DNA of 64,000 nt. It comes from an uncultured Eubacteriales bacterium. GTDB taxonomy: Bacteria > Bacillota > Clostridia > Oscillospirales > CAG-272. The translations under genes and the position numbers were made by a program. Below the pieces are notes generated by a model. The model was not told the origin of the DNA. It saw only the letters and a list, made by a program, of their open reading frames with translations, and made no database searches. Location of the stretch: assembly GCA_934365155.1 (NCBI GenBank), contig CAKRMZ010000004.1, positions 1-64,000 on the forward strand, read 5' to 3'. This document shows positions 7,659 to 16,627 of this stretch, piece by piece; within the stretch, counting starts at the first letter, position 1; each line of letters starts with the position of its first letter.

Positions 7659-9445
7659 AACAACATAACCTAAGCACAAACAATCAACCGCAGGCAAAAA
7701 AAAGAATCAACATCAAGCGTTCCACCCTAAAACGCATCTACCGGTATGTATTTCAATACAAATATACCCTGCTGATTGCGTTCGTACTGATGCTTTGCTC
7801 CAACCTTTTAGCGCTTGTCGGGCCAAAGCTTGCCGGATATGCCATTGACGCAATCGGCACACAGCCGGGAAACGTTCATTTTGCTCCGGTATTTCAATAT
7901 GTGCTCATCATGCTCGGATGCTATATTTTATCCTCCGTGCTATCCTATATCCTTTCGCGCCTGATGATTCATCTCAGTCGCAAAATCACCTATACCCTGC
8001 GGCGGGAAGTATTTGAACATCTGATCACTTTGCCGGTAGGCTATTTTGACAAGAAGCAAACCGGAGAAATTGTCAGTCATCTTTCCTATGATATCAATAC
8101 CATCAACGCATCCCTTTCCAGCGATCTTTTGCAATTTGCGACCAGCGCGATCACGGTTATCGTTTCCTTTTTAATGATGCTTTCCATTTCACCCGTTCTG
8201 TTAATTGTATTCGCCGGAACCATTCCTGCGCTGATATTCTTTACCCGATATCGCATAAAAAAGGTTCGACCTCTATTTAAAAAGCGTTCCGCGCTTCTCG
8301 GAATTTTAAACGGATACGGTGAAGAAATGCTCTCCGGACAAAAAATCATCTCTGCATATCACCGCGAAGAACAAGTCATCACCGCATTTTCCGAAAAAAA
8401 CACGGACGCGGTGGATGCGCATTACAACGCAGATTATCAGGGATCAGTTGCCGGACCGTCCACCACTCTGATTAACAATCTCACACATTCCTTCATCAGC
8501 ATTTTAGGCGCCGCTTTATATTTATGCGGAAAAATTACGCCCGGTAACATTTCCTCATTTTTGCTGTACTCCCGAAAATTTTCCGGGCCTATTAATGAAA
8601 GCGCCAACATTCTGAGTGATCTGCAATCCTCCATTGCAGCGGCAGAGCGTGTTTTCGCTTTGTTAGACGAAAAGAGCGAGCCGAAGGATGCTGCGGATGC
8701 CCGTATTTTAAGTTCCGTTGAGGGAGATGTAACATTCTCCGACATCAATTTCGGATATGATGCCGACAAAATCATTCTTCACCATCTGAATTTTTCGGTA
8801 CCTCCCGGAAAAACCGTTGCCATTGTCGGGCCGACCGGCGCCGGAAAAACCACTATTATCAATCTGCTCATGCGGTTTTATGACCCAAACAGCGGTTGCA
8901 TCCTGTTAGACGGGCAGGACATTTCCGTATTCACCCGCACCAGCCTGCGCCGCGCATACACCATGGTACTACAGGATACATGGCTCTTCGGCGGAACCGT
9001 CTTTGACAATATCGCCTACGGCAAAGAAAACGCCACAATGGAGGAAGTCGTCCGGGCAGCCAAAACGGCGCACATTCATTCGTTTATCGAAAGCCTGCCG
9101 GACGGATATCATACGGTCCTTCGAGAGGACGGCATCAACATATCCAAAGGACAAAAGCAACTACTGACCATCGCCCGGGCGATGCTAGCCTCCACGCATA
9201 TGCTGATTTTGGATGAGGCAACCTCCAATGTCGATTCCCGAACGGAAAAACAAATTCAAAATGCAATGCAAGCCCTCATGAAAGACAAAACCTGCTTTGT
9301 CATCGCGCATCGCCTTTCCACCGTGGAAAACGCCGATTGGATTTTAGTGGTACAAAACGGAGACATCGTCGAACAGGGAACCCACCAAACTCTGCTCAAG
9401 GCAAACGGCTTTTACGCATCTATTTATAATGCACAGTTTTCCTAA
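7655..9445 (+). CDS. ABC exporter half-transporter, catalytic-site subunit
   Basis: A 596-residue partner of the preceding subunit. A cytoplasmic N-terminal tail of about 35 residues precedes six membrane helices (to about 330) and the ATPase domain. Walker A is GPTGAGKTT (near 391), Walker B ILILDEATSNVD carries the catalytic Glu, and the switch region AHRLST has its His. The signature is altered to NISKGQKQ (near 494) instead of SGGQ. The changes complement those of the upstream subunit, so the pair should form one hydrolytic and one degenerate site. The start is TTG at 7655 inside TTGA, overlapping the upstream stop, with GGGAGGG upstream. A bidirectional terminator follows. Confidence 0.9.
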   Translation: MKQHNLSTNNQPQAKKRINIKRSTLKRIYRYVFQYKYTLLIAFVLMLCSNLLALVGPKLAGYAIDAIGTQPGNVHFAPVFQYVLIMLGCYILSSVLSYILSRLMIHLSRKITYTLRREVFEHLITLPVGYFDKKQTGEIVSHLSYDINTINASLSSDLLQFATSAITVIVSFLMMLSISPVLLIVFAGTIPALIFFTRYRIKKVRPLFKKRSALLGILNGYGEEMLSGQKIISAYHREEQVITAFSEKNTDAVDAHYNADYQGSVAGPSTTLINNLTHSFISILGAALYLCGKITPGNISSFLLYSRKFSGPINESANILSDLQSSIAAAERVFALLDEKSEPKDAADARILSSVEGDVTFSDINFGYDADKIILHHLNFSVPPGKTVAIVGPTGAGKTTIINLLMRFYDPNSGCILLDGQDISVFTRTSLRRAYTMVLQDTWLFGGTVFDNIAYGKENATMEEVVRAAKTAHIHSFIESLPDGYHTVLREDGINISKGQKQLLTIARAMLASTHMLILDEATSNVDSRTEKQIQNAMQALMKDKTCFVIAHRLSTVENADWILVVQNGDIVEQGTHQTLLKANGFYASIYNAQFS

Positions 9446-9487
9446 TAAAAAAACAGGCTCCGAGCATTCGGAACCTGTTTTTTTATT
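9446..9487. terminator. bidirectional terminator between convergent genes
   Basis: The stem AAACAGG.tCCGA / TCGG.ACCTGTTT (about 9450-9480) is flanked by A residues on the left and T residues on the right, so it can stop transcription from both the ABC operon (plus) and ypeB (minus). It overlaps the ypeB stop codon. Confidence 0.85.
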
Positions 9488-10820
9488 AGGATACGATCGT
9501 ACCGCGATCGCTTTCATTCAACGTTAAAATATCTAAAATTTCTCCGCTCACCGTGCCGACATAGATCAAATATTGCTTTCCCTCTTCGTTTTGTGCACAG
9601 AATTCATACGCATATTTTTCCGTTTGATTCTGTGGAATCACCGCCATGGCACGGGTCTGAATCGACAATTCACTGCTCACCGCCCCAGCGGCCTCATCGG
9701 AACTTACCGTCGGTTCCGATAGATCCCGTGCCCGATGGTTTTTCATATAGTCATAGGCATCAAACAAAGAAATTTTTCCCGTATCCAGCATAACGCCGAC
9801 CGTAATTCCGTCCGAATAGCATCGCACCGGTTCTCCGGCGGCATTCTTCATCTGATACACAAATCGGAAATTGATAATTCCGTCGCTGATTAAATAGTAG
9901 GAAACAACCATATCCTGAAAACCGAGCTTCAAAAGATAACTTTCGGCAATCGCCTGCGCAGAGGCTGCGTCCATACTGATTTTGCTCACCTTAACATATC
10001 TCGTCATACGCAGCGGATAGCCCCCATTAACGCTGACCTCTGCAGAAATATTCTTGCATGAATAGCGCTGCACTGCAATCTCCTCATCCAAGCGAACCTC
10101 TTTTCGCAGCGTCTTTGCCGTATCGCCCACCATCGCTTTCAACGTATTCTGTATCTCCTCGGCACTGACAATGGGAGATGACTGAATGGTGGAATACGTA
10201 CCCGGTGTCTCGGCATCGGAATACGGTCCGTCATAAATCAGTTTCGGGAAATCATAAAACAGAGAGGATTCGTCCGCGGCGGCAAAAATCTCTCCCGCCT
10301 GCTCATTCAAAAGCACCGCAAAATCCGATATGCTCCACCGCCCGCTGTAAATTTCCATGCGGCAATTCGATAACGTTTCCGATAAAGCATCCGCATAGGA
10401 ACACAACGTCTGCAACATCCGGCTTTCCTCCTGCGAAGCTCCGGAAACATTCTTTTTTATTAACGAAAGCGCATATTCGCCCGCCTGTGAAAAGAAACGC
10501 GAAACGTTCTCGCAACCGCTGCCGTCAAGATTTGAAATATCAAGACGAGCCAATGCAGCTTTACCCGTAGCAACCGCTGCACTGAGGCGATACGTATTTT
10601 CAATCAGCAGCGAACTCGCCGTTTGATAACGGATATCTGCAAGAGAAACGCGAATCTGTTCGGCAGATTGTGCCAAATCATCCAATGCATTCATGTTGGC
10701 GGCAGTCTGTGTGTTCTGCAACTGACGGTCCTTGGCGGAAATTGCCACCGTGCAGAAAATGCACACCAAAGCGCAAAAAGCGGCCATAATGGAAATTGCT
10801 GTTTTTTGATTGGAATTCAT
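9486..10820 (-). CDS. ypeB: germination protein YpeB
   Basis: A 444-residue protein with one N-terminal membrane helix (about residues 7-28) and a long exported part. Recognisable YpeB features are the segment DFPKLIYDGPYSDA near residue 187 and C-terminal PepSY-like repeats (near 270-345 and 370-435). In Bacillus, YpeB is made in the forespore and is needed to hold the cortex-lytic enzyme SleB in the spore. It is usually encoded right after sleB. Here no sleB is adjacent; a SleB-like gene lies about 47 kb away in the same window. The ribosome site GGGGGG precedes ATG, and a weak sigma-G-like promoter is at 10845-10874. Confidence 0.85.
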   Translation of the reverse strand: MNSNQKTAISIMAAFCALVCIFCTVAISAKDRQLQNTQTAANMNALDDLAQSAEQIRVSLADIRYQTASSLLIENTYRLSAAVATGKAALARLDISNLDGSGCENVSRFFSQAGEYALSLIKKNVSGASQEESRMLQTLCSYADALSETLSNCRMEIYSGRWSISDFAVLLNEQAGEIFAAADESSLFYDFPKLIYDGPYSDAETPGTYSTIQSSPIVSAEEIQNTLKAMVGDTAKTLRKEVRLDEEIAVQRYSCKNISAEVSVNGGYPLRMTRYVKVSKISMDAASAQAIAESYLLKLGFQDMVVSYYLISDGIINFRFVYQMKNAAGEPVRCYSDGITVGVMLDTGKISLFDAYDYMKNHRARDLSEPTVSSDEAAGAVSSELSIQTRAMAVIPQNQTEKYAYEFCAQNEEGKQYLIYVGTVSGEILDILTLNESDRGTIVS

Positions 10821-10844
10821 TGAATATGCCCCCCTTTTCCATAA

Positions 10845-10874
10845 AAATATTCCCGGCTTCCTTCCAAAATATAC
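10845..10874 (-). promoter_or_regulatory. possible sigma-G (forespore) promoter of ypeB
   Basis: On the minus strand GTATA (10874-10870, fits the -35 pattern GHATR) is followed after 18 bases by AATATTT (10851-10845), which matches CATNHTA at all but its first and last base. The spacing and the target gene fit sigma-G, but the -10 has two mismatches. Confidence 0.35.
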
Positions 10875-10917
10875 GAAAAAGGCAAAAACAATTTTATTGG
10901 ATTGCTTTTCAAAGGCA

Positions 10918-10966
10918 TAAAAAACCTCCTATGGCGGAAATTCATCTGCCATAGGAGGTTTTTTTA
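10918..10966 (-). terminator. terminator after the M20 amidohydrolase gene
   Basis: ACCTCCTATGGC (10924-10935) pairs with GCCATAGGAGGT (10948-10959), extended by flanking A and T runs on both sides. It lies just downstream of the minus-strand M20 gene, ahead of ypeB. Confidence 0.85.
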
Positions 10967-10990
10967 TATCCGATCATTCGGATTGATTTT

Positions 10991-12181
10991 TTATTCCTGC
11001 CAATCAAAAGCAAATTGAGCAAAATATGCTGCCCCGGACCACAGATACTGTTCATCAATATCAAATTTCGGGTTGTGATGCGGGTAATTGGTCTTATCGT
11101 TAAATTTGGAGCAGTGGAAAATATACAAGCTCGGCACCAACTTGGTATACCGCGCAAAATCCTCACCGGCCGGCGTCAGTTCCGTAATTTCTCTAATATG
11201 CTCCTCCGGAACAATTTTTCTGGAAACCTTTTTGAAGATATCCACAAGATGCGCATCCATTCTCGAGGAATTTAAGTCAAAGATTTTCTCTGCCTCTACC
11301 TCTACATTCATAGATTCGCCTACGCCCTTAACAATCGAAACCAAACGATTCCAAACAAACGCTTGCTCTTCATCCGTAGTCGTACGAACAGATCCCTCAA
11401 TCACACATTCCTCCGGAATAATGTTGTTGCGGGCTCCCCCGTGAATCGTCGTCACTGCGGCAATCACCGGATGAGCGGGATCGGTATTGCGGCTGACAAT
11501 GGACTGAATTTGTGTTGTAGCATAGCATGCAGCCAAAATAGGATCGTGAGAGAACTGCGGAGTAGAAACATGAGACCCGACCCCTTTAAAGCGAACACGA
11601 TATGCTGTAATACAAAATGACATGCTTTTGGCATTCCAGCCGAATTCGCCGCCGTGGAAGCTTCCGCGGTCAAAAATGTTTCCGGTATGCAATGCAATCA
11701 AAGCATCGACCTTCGGATTTTCAAGCACACCGTCCGCAATCATCGCGCGCGCGCCGCCGTCGCCCTCTTCATAAGGTTGGAATATCATCTTTACGCTGCC
11801 GCGGAGTTTATCGCGGTTCTCAAAAATGATTTTTGCGGCGCCGAGTGCCATCGCCGTATGTGCGTCATGCCCGCAGGCATGCATATTCCCATTTGTTGAA
11901 GCAAAAGGCAGCCCCGTCTCTTCCTTCACAGGGAGTCCGTCGCAATCTGCGCGAATACCCAGGCATTTACCCGGAAGAGCTCCGTGAATCACTGCGGCAA
12001 TTCCTTTTCCGCCGATTCCGGTACGAATATCGGTAATGCCGATTTCTCCGAGAATCTTCAAAATCAGCTTTTCCGTCAGGTCCATATCCATTTTCAGTTC
12101 CGGACAACGGTGAAATTCACGGCGCCATTCAATAATTTGATTTTCGATTTGCTTTGCAAGCTCTTTTGCACAAAGTTCCAT
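10991..12181 (-). CDS. M20-family amidohydrolase (hippurate / N-acyl-amino-acid hydrolase type)
   Basis: A zinc peptidase-fold enzyme of 396 residues that cleaves amide bonds, commonly releasing amino acids from N-acyl conjugates. Family marks are WRREFHRCPEL near residue 20, the metal ligand motif HACGHDAHTAMALGA near 105, the next ligands in PYEEGDGGAR near 137, and ALHTGN near 165. The dimerisation domain falls in the middle third. It is the last gene of a minus-strand run with the class V PLP enzyme 19 bases upstream and two Gfo/Idh proteins before that, then a terminator. The context suggests catabolism of an N-acylated compound; the true substrate is unknown. Confidence 0.9.
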   Translation of the reverse strand: MELCAKELAKQIENQIIEWRREFHRCPELKMDMDLTEKLILKILGEIGITDIRTGIGGKGIAAVIHGALPGKCLGIRADCDGLPVKEETGLPFASTNGNMHACGHDAHTAMALGAAKIIFENRDKLRGSVKMIFQPYEEGDGGARAMIADGVLENPKVDALIALHTGNIFDRGSFHGGEFGWNAKSMSFCITAYRVRFKGVGSHVSTPQFSHDPILAACYATTQIQSIVSRNTDPAHPVIAAVTTIHGGARNNIIPEECVIEGSVRTTTDEEQAFVWNRLVSIVKGVGESMNVEVEAEKIFDLNSSRMDAHLVDIFKKVSRKIVPEEHIREITELTPAGEDFARYTKLVPSLYIFHCSKFNDKTNYPHHNPKFDIDEQYLWSGAAYFAQFAFDWQE

Positions 12182-12200
12182 CGTTTTGTTTTACTCCAAT

Positions 12201-13487
12201 CTATTTTGCAAAATCTTCGGCAATGGATTTTGTAATCTTTAAGAATTCATCTACATCATTAAAGTCATGGCAATGAATCGGCGAAACACGGATCGCGCCT
12301 TTCATGTTGAACGCCTCTAACATACGCTTGGAATACAAGCTGTCAATGACACGCTCATAAACAGTAACACCGCGTCTGGAATATTCCGAAACGCATTCCT
12401 TATAATCGATTCCGTCAATGGCAATCGCCAGAATAAGATCCTTTTTGCTGAGATCGCCGTCATCAAAGAACACGGTAACACCGGGAATCTGATGCAAACC
12501 GGGAACCTCCGGCGTACCGTCAAGCAGACGCTCAAACAGTGCCATCTCATGGCTGCGGATGCGATCCATACCAGCGACAAACAGCTCACGACGACTGAGC
12601 CGCTGCTGTGTGTAGCAGTATCCGATCCAGCAAACATAATCCACAATAGCCGAAAGGGATGCAAAGTTTGACGGAGTCGGGGAACCGAGCTGCCAAACAT
12701 TCTGCGGTTTCGCCTTGAGCTTGCGGTGACGGAGCACCGAAAGCCGATCGGAAAGATATGCAAAGCCCGAACCGCGTGTACCGAAGAACTTATACGGAGC
12801 AAAAACCAAAGCGTCCACTCCGAGTTTTTCAACATCCACCGCCGCATGCGGCACATGCTGCACCGCATCGGTAATGCAATATAAATCCGGTTTGATTTCC
12901 CGTGCGCGTTTCACCATCGTTTCCACATCCAGCACAGCACCAGAAATATTGGAAGCCGCCATCACGCTTAAGCAACAGGTATCTTTGTCTACAAGCTTCA
13001 GCACTTCATCGACGTCTACTCCGCCTGTTACGGGATTGGCCTTTGCCACACGAAGCTCTTTGCCGGTACGTGCCGCATGATACTGCGCCGCGTCAAATGC
13101 AGAGGGATGCTCAAGCACGGTTGTAACAATATTGCTTCCCTCGATATTATCCGCAATACAGCCGATAATTTCAAAGTTGATCTCCGATGCGGTAAGATCG
13201 ACCTCTACCGTACCGCTCTTTGCGCCGCAAATCACGCGCAAAATATCTTCCACGCCCTTTTCCTGCACCTTGCAGAGCTCTAACGCGCGTTCATGAATAC
13301 GTTCGGGACAATCCGGAAATTGCTCATATTCACTCTTTACTCTAACACATTGCTTTAGTCGCAATGATCCGCCGGAATTTTCAAAGAAGATTCGCTTGCC
13401 GAGATCCGGATCGAAATTAATATAGTAAAATCGATCGCGAATCTCTTTTTGCATTTGCGAATCAAAAGGTTCTCCGAATTTTCCCAT
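12201..13487 (-). CDS. class V PLP-dependent aminotransferase / cysteine desulfurase-like protein
   Basis: A 428-residue fold-type I PLP enzyme of the class V group. FFENSGGS near residue 50 resembles the start of the desulfurase/selenocysteine-lyase fold, CITDAVQHVPH near 205 holds the Asp and His that contact PLP, and VFAPYKFFGTRGSG near 230 has the Schiff-base lysine. I do not see an obvious C-terminal active cysteine loop of the NifS/IscS type, and no scaffold gene is nearby. A catabolic lyase or aminotransferase (kynureninase-like or similar) is therefore more likely than Fe-S cluster supply. It sits 38 bases after the second Gfo/Idh gene and 19 before the M20 gene. Confidence 0.8.
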   Translation of the reverse strand: MGKFGEPFDSQMQKEIRDRFYYINFDPDLGKRIFFENSGGSLRLKQCVRVKSEYEQFPDCPERIHERALELCKVQEKGVEDILRVICGAKSGTVEVDLTASEINFEIIGCIADNIEGSNIVTTVLEHPSAFDAAQYHAARTGKELRVAKANPVTGGVDVDEVLKLVDKDTCCLSVMAASNISGAVLDVETMVKRAREIKPDLYCITDAVQHVPHAAVDVEKLGVDALVFAPYKFFGTRGSGFAYLSDRLSVLRHRKLKAKPQNVWQLGSPTPSNFASLSAIVDYVCWIGYCYTQQRLSRRELFVAGMDRIRSHEMALFERLLDGTPEVPGLHQIPGVTVFFDDGDLSKKDLILAIAIDGIDYKECVSEYSRRGVTVYERVIDSLYSKRMLEAFNMKGAIRVSPIHCHDFNDVDEFLKITKSIAEDFAK

Positions 13488-13525
13488 AAAATTGCACCTC
13501 TTCTTTCGCCTCAGTCACTGAACAA

Positions 13526-14773
13526 TCAGTCGTTAATTTCTACAATACCGAATTTCTTCCATGTTTTCCTGGCAGTTTCCATATCCTCCTCGGTAGGATG
13601 ATATTCTTCTTTGCAGCACGGAATATCCACGCTGTGATCTGCCTTCGGGAAAGGTGTCACGGTATCGTTCTCATATTTCTTGCGATCCGCTTCATTTTTG
13701 AAATCCGGGATCTCATAGGTAGTGCCGCCCTCCAGCACGCTCCGCCAAGCCAAAATTGCCACTGCGGACATCATAACCGAACGGTAAACATCAAAGTACG
13801 GCTCTTCTTTTCTCTCAACAACCGCTTTGAAGTGTTTCATCACCCAATAGTCTCCGCCGCCGTGGCCCGCGTCGCGAACAACAGCTGCCGGATGATCGGC
13901 GCCCTCAATATTCGGGATATAAGTTTGTCTTTCGAATTTACCCTCCGGAATCGACCAGGGGTTGTATTGCAGGCAAACCGAATCGCCGTCGCCGCGAACG
14001 GTTTCGACAAAACCGTCAAGGCAGGCAATGCGGTACCAGTTGCCGCGTCCCGCAATGGCACCGGCACCGGTGAACGAACAAATCGATCCGTCTGACATAT
14101 TGCAGAGCATGGAGGCAATTCCGTCGGAGGAATGCTTTGCCGTGCCTTTGCAAAGTTCAGGTGCCGAAGCGGATACAGCGGTAACCGTCTTCGGGAAAGC
14201 ATCGGTGATATACATAATCGGACCCAAAGAGTGAGTCAGATAATAGGTACGGGGTGTCCAGCTGCGCCAGTGATATTCGCCGCGGGTAAATTTGTTGGTA
14301 TCTTCCAAAGAAGAGGGGTGAATGTACTCACCGTGAGAATAAAGCACGCGTCCGAGCGTTCCCTCGCGGTAGAGTTTTTCCATCTCCTTCGGGCCCTGCA
14401 TGTACGGATAGTTCTCCGCCAACATGAATTTTTGGCCGGTACGCTCTACGGCGCGGCAGAGCTCAACACATTCGGCAAGTGTGCTGGCTGCGGTGCACTC
14501 GCAGAGAACGTCGCGTCCCAATTCCATCGCGCGAATTGCAAAGGGGGTATGTTCATTAAAGAAGTTAATCAATGCAACCGCATCCATATCCTCTTTGATG
14601 AATTCTTCAAAATCAGTGAAGGTTTTCGTCGTTTCGGGGCATCTGTTTTTTGCAAAATCCAGTCTCTTTTGGTCCATATCGCAAATTGCTACGATTTCCA
14701 GTCCCAAAAGCTTTGCGCATTTAATAAAGTTCAGACCTCTTGAAAGTCCAAAAATACCGATTTTTACTGCCAT
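13526..14773 (-). CDS. Gfo/Idh/MocA-family protein, GH109-like (copy 2 of a tandem pair)
   Basis: A 415-residue NAD(P)-dependent protein with a Rossmann start (KIGIFGLSRGLNF) and the alpha/beta substrate domain. Segments such as EGT..RVLYSHGEYIHP, YYLTHSLGPIMYIT and AGHGGGDYWVMKHF resemble glycoside hydrolase family 109, which cleaves N-acetylgalactosamine by an NAD-assisted mechanism. It closely resembles the neighbouring gene at 14863-16113 over its whole length, including the C-terminal SVDIPCCKEEY, so the pair is a tandem duplication. An ATG 36 bases upstream is in frame, but GGAGGA lies nine bases before the chosen ATG. Dehydrogenase activity is the alternative to glycosidase. Confidence 0.85.
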   Translation of the reverse strand: MAVKIGIFGLSRGLNFIKCAKLLGLEIVAICDMDQKRLDFAKNRCPETTKTFTDFEEFIKEDMDAVALINFFNEHTPFAIRAMELGRDVLCECTAASTLAECVELCRAVERTGQKFMLAENYPYMQGPKEMEKLYREGTLGRVLYSHGEYIHPSSLEDTNKFTRGEYHWRSWTPRTYYLTHSLGPIMYITDAFPKTVTAVSASAPELCKGTAKHSSDGIASMLCNMSDGSICSFTGAGAIAGRGNWYRIACLDGFVETVRGDGDSVCLQYNPWSIPEGKFERQTYIPNIEGADHPAAVVRDAGHGGGDYWVMKHFKAVVERKEEPYFDVYRSVMMSAVAILAWRSVLEGGTTYEIPDFKNEADRKKYENDTVTPFPKADHSVDIPCCKEEYHPTEEDMETARKTWKKFGIVEIND

Positions 14774-14862
14774 TTTTCTGTTTCCTCCCAGCCTTTTAAA
14801 GGCAATCATAAATTATATACGGCAAACTGTATGCCGCTTTCAAAGCTTTTAAAAAGCTTCCG

Positions 14863-16113
14863 TCAACGGATTTTCGGATCAACGAAGATTTTTTCGCGAT
14901 CCCAGAAGTCATTTGCAAATTTGAGTTCCTCTTCCGTGGGGATGTATTCTTTCTTGCAGCAGGGAATGTCTACGCTGCGATCTGCTTTCGGATAAGGATT
15001 TGCGGTATCGTTCTCGTATTTTTTGCGGTCGGCCTCGTTTCTGAAATCCGGAACCTCCTGCGTTTTACCGCCGTTCAGCACGCTTCTCCAGCCCATAATC
15101 GCGCAGGCGGACATCTGCGTTGCACGGTAAACGTCAAAATACGGCTCTTCCTTGCCTTCCCATACGGCTTTAAAGTGCTTCATGACAAAATAGTCACTGC
15201 CGCCGTGGCCGGCTGAAAGATATTTATCGGTCGGTACTTCCACACCGTCCGGACGGGGAGCATAGGTTTGTCTCTCCGCTCTGCCGCTTGGGAGTTCTAC
15301 CCACGGGTTATATTGTAGGCAAACCTCATCGGCGTTGCCGCGCACGGTTTCGATAAAACCGTCAAGGCAAGCAACACGATACCAGATGCCGCGTCCCGCA
15401 ATCGCGCCCGCACCGGAAAAGGTGCTGATGGAGCCGTCCGACATATTGCACATCATCAATGCAATACCGTCCGCCGTATGCTTGGAGGTGTTCTTGTTCA
15501 GCTCCGGAGCAGCAGCGGAAATCGCGGTGATCGTTTTCGGGAACGCTTTTGTAATATACATAATCGGTCCCAAAGAGTGCGTCAGATAATAGGTACGCGG
15601 AGTCCAGCCTCTCCAGTGATACTGTCCGCGGGTATAACGGTTGGTGTCCTCGGTTGTGCAAGGATGCACATATTCACCGTGGGAATAGAGAACCCGTCCT
15701 AAGCTGCCGTCCGCACAGATCTTTTCCATTTCCATGGGACCTTTGATGTAGGGGTAGTTCTCCGCCAGCATATATTTTCTGCCGGTGCGCTCTACCGCGC
15801 GGCACAGCTCAATGCATTCCGCCAGCGTAATGGCTGCCGTGCATTCACAAAGCACATCCTTACCCTTTTCCATCGCACGGATGGCATACGGCGCATGCTC
15901 ATTAAAATAATTGGCAATCACCACGGCGTCCATGTCATGTTCGATAAACTGATCGAAATCGGAATAGGCAACCGTTGTTTTGGGGCACTTCTCCATTGCG
16001 GTTTCAATGCGCTTGGGGTCCCAGTCGCAAATTGCCACAACATCCACGTTATTCAACTTGGCGCTGTTCACAAAGTTCAAACCACGGCACAACCCAAAAA
16101 TACCGAGTTTCAT
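14863..16113 (-). CDS. Gfo/Idh/MocA-family protein, GH109-like (copy 1 of a tandem pair)
   Basis: A 416-residue paralogue of the next gene downstream, with the same domain order. It has KLGIFGLCRGLNF at the N-terminus, CECTAAITLAECIELCRAVE near residue 90, HWRGWTPRTYYLTHSLGPI near 165-185 and AGHGGSDYFVMKHF near 320. The start ATG follows AAAGGA at normal distance. It is the first gene of a four-gene minus-strand run (Gfo/Idh, Gfo/Idh, class V PLP enzyme, M20 hydrolase). The run probably acts on one amino-sugar or N-acylated substrate, although this is inferred from gene order only. I see no secretion signal, so it acts in the cytoplasm. Confidence 0.85.
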   Translation of the reverse strand: MKLGIFGLCRGLNFVNSAKLNNVDVVAICDWDPKRIETAMEKCPKTTVAYSDFDQFIEHDMDAVVIANYFNEHAPYAIRAMEKGKDVLCECTAAITLAECIELCRAVERTGRKYMLAENYPYIKGPMEMEKICADGSLGRVLYSHGEYVHPCTTEDTNRYTRGQYHWRGWTPRTYYLTHSLGPIMYITKAFPKTITAISAAAPELNKNTSKHTADGIALMMCNMSDGSISTFSGAGAIAGRGIWYRVACLDGFIETVRGNADEVCLQYNPWVELPSGRAERQTYAPRPDGVEVPTDKYLSAGHGGSDYFVMKHFKAVWEGKEEPYFDVYRATQMSACAIMGWRSVLNGGKTQEVPDFRNEADRKKYENDTANPYPKADRSVDIPCCKKEYIPTEEELKFANDFWDREKIFVDPKIR

Positions 16114-16302
16114 AAATAATTATTCCTTTCGCTATCTCATGTTTTCAAAGCCGTACGGCCCTGAAAATAAAATTTTTTTCTATTTTTATATGTACTGCCG
16201 GAAAGCAAAAAGTGCATGAGAAAATGCCGACTTTTTTTCACATACTTTTTGTTCTATATGCAGAAAACATCTTTGCTTTTACACATAAAACAGGAAACTT
16301 GT

Positions 16303-16365
16303 ACAAAAACAAAAATAAGCTGTAAGGAGTACCAAAAACTCCATACAACTTAATTTTTACATTTT
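16303..16365 (-). terminator. imperfect hairpin with T runs, probable terminator
   Basis: TAAGCTGTAAGGAGT (16316-16330) pairs imperfectly with ACTCCATACAACTTA (from 16338). On the minus strand it is followed by TTATTTTTGTTTTTG and on the plus strand by ATTTTT, so it may act in both directions. It lies downstream of the NlpC/P60 array. Confidence 0.5.
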
Positions 16366-16524
16366 ATTGAATTTCGAAAAATCAATCGAACTTATCAAGC
16401 TAAGTTCATGCAGTTTTTATTCCATATAATAAATGCATAATACATGCAAACTGATATAAACGCACTGCTGCATTCTTTGTTCTTATTCAATATTCGGGAC
16501 AATATTAAAAAGATCAATAATATA

Positions 16525-16561
16525 CTTGTTCTGCGGGACAGAGTTTGCCCCGCAGAACAAG
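16525..16561. repeat. 13-bp inverted repeat downstream of the array
   Basis: CTTGTTCTGCGGG (16525-16537) and CCCGCAGAACAAG (16549-16561) are perfect reverse complements with an 11-base loop. No long T run follows on either strand, so it may protect the 3' end of the transcript rather than terminate by itself. Confidence 0.6.
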
Positions 16562-16627
16562 CAATTACTTTCGGTTTCTTTCATCCGATCCATCGGAAAG
16601 ATGAAAACAAACGAAGTTTATTTGCTC

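Larger units (their letters stand above)
16114..16627. other. intergenic region with two hairpins
   Basis: This 514-base AT-rich stretch separates the Gfo/Idh operon from the NlpC/P60 array. It contains a 13-bp inverted repeat (16525-16561) and an imperfect T-flanked hairpin (16303-16365). Apart from these I see no gene with a plausible ribosome site. Confidence 0.6.

Noticed and set aside
12201..13487. Iron-sulphur cluster cysteine desulfurase
   Set aside because: No scaffold or regulator genes are adjacent and the C-terminal active-cysteine loop is not evident; a general class V PLP enzyme is the safer call.
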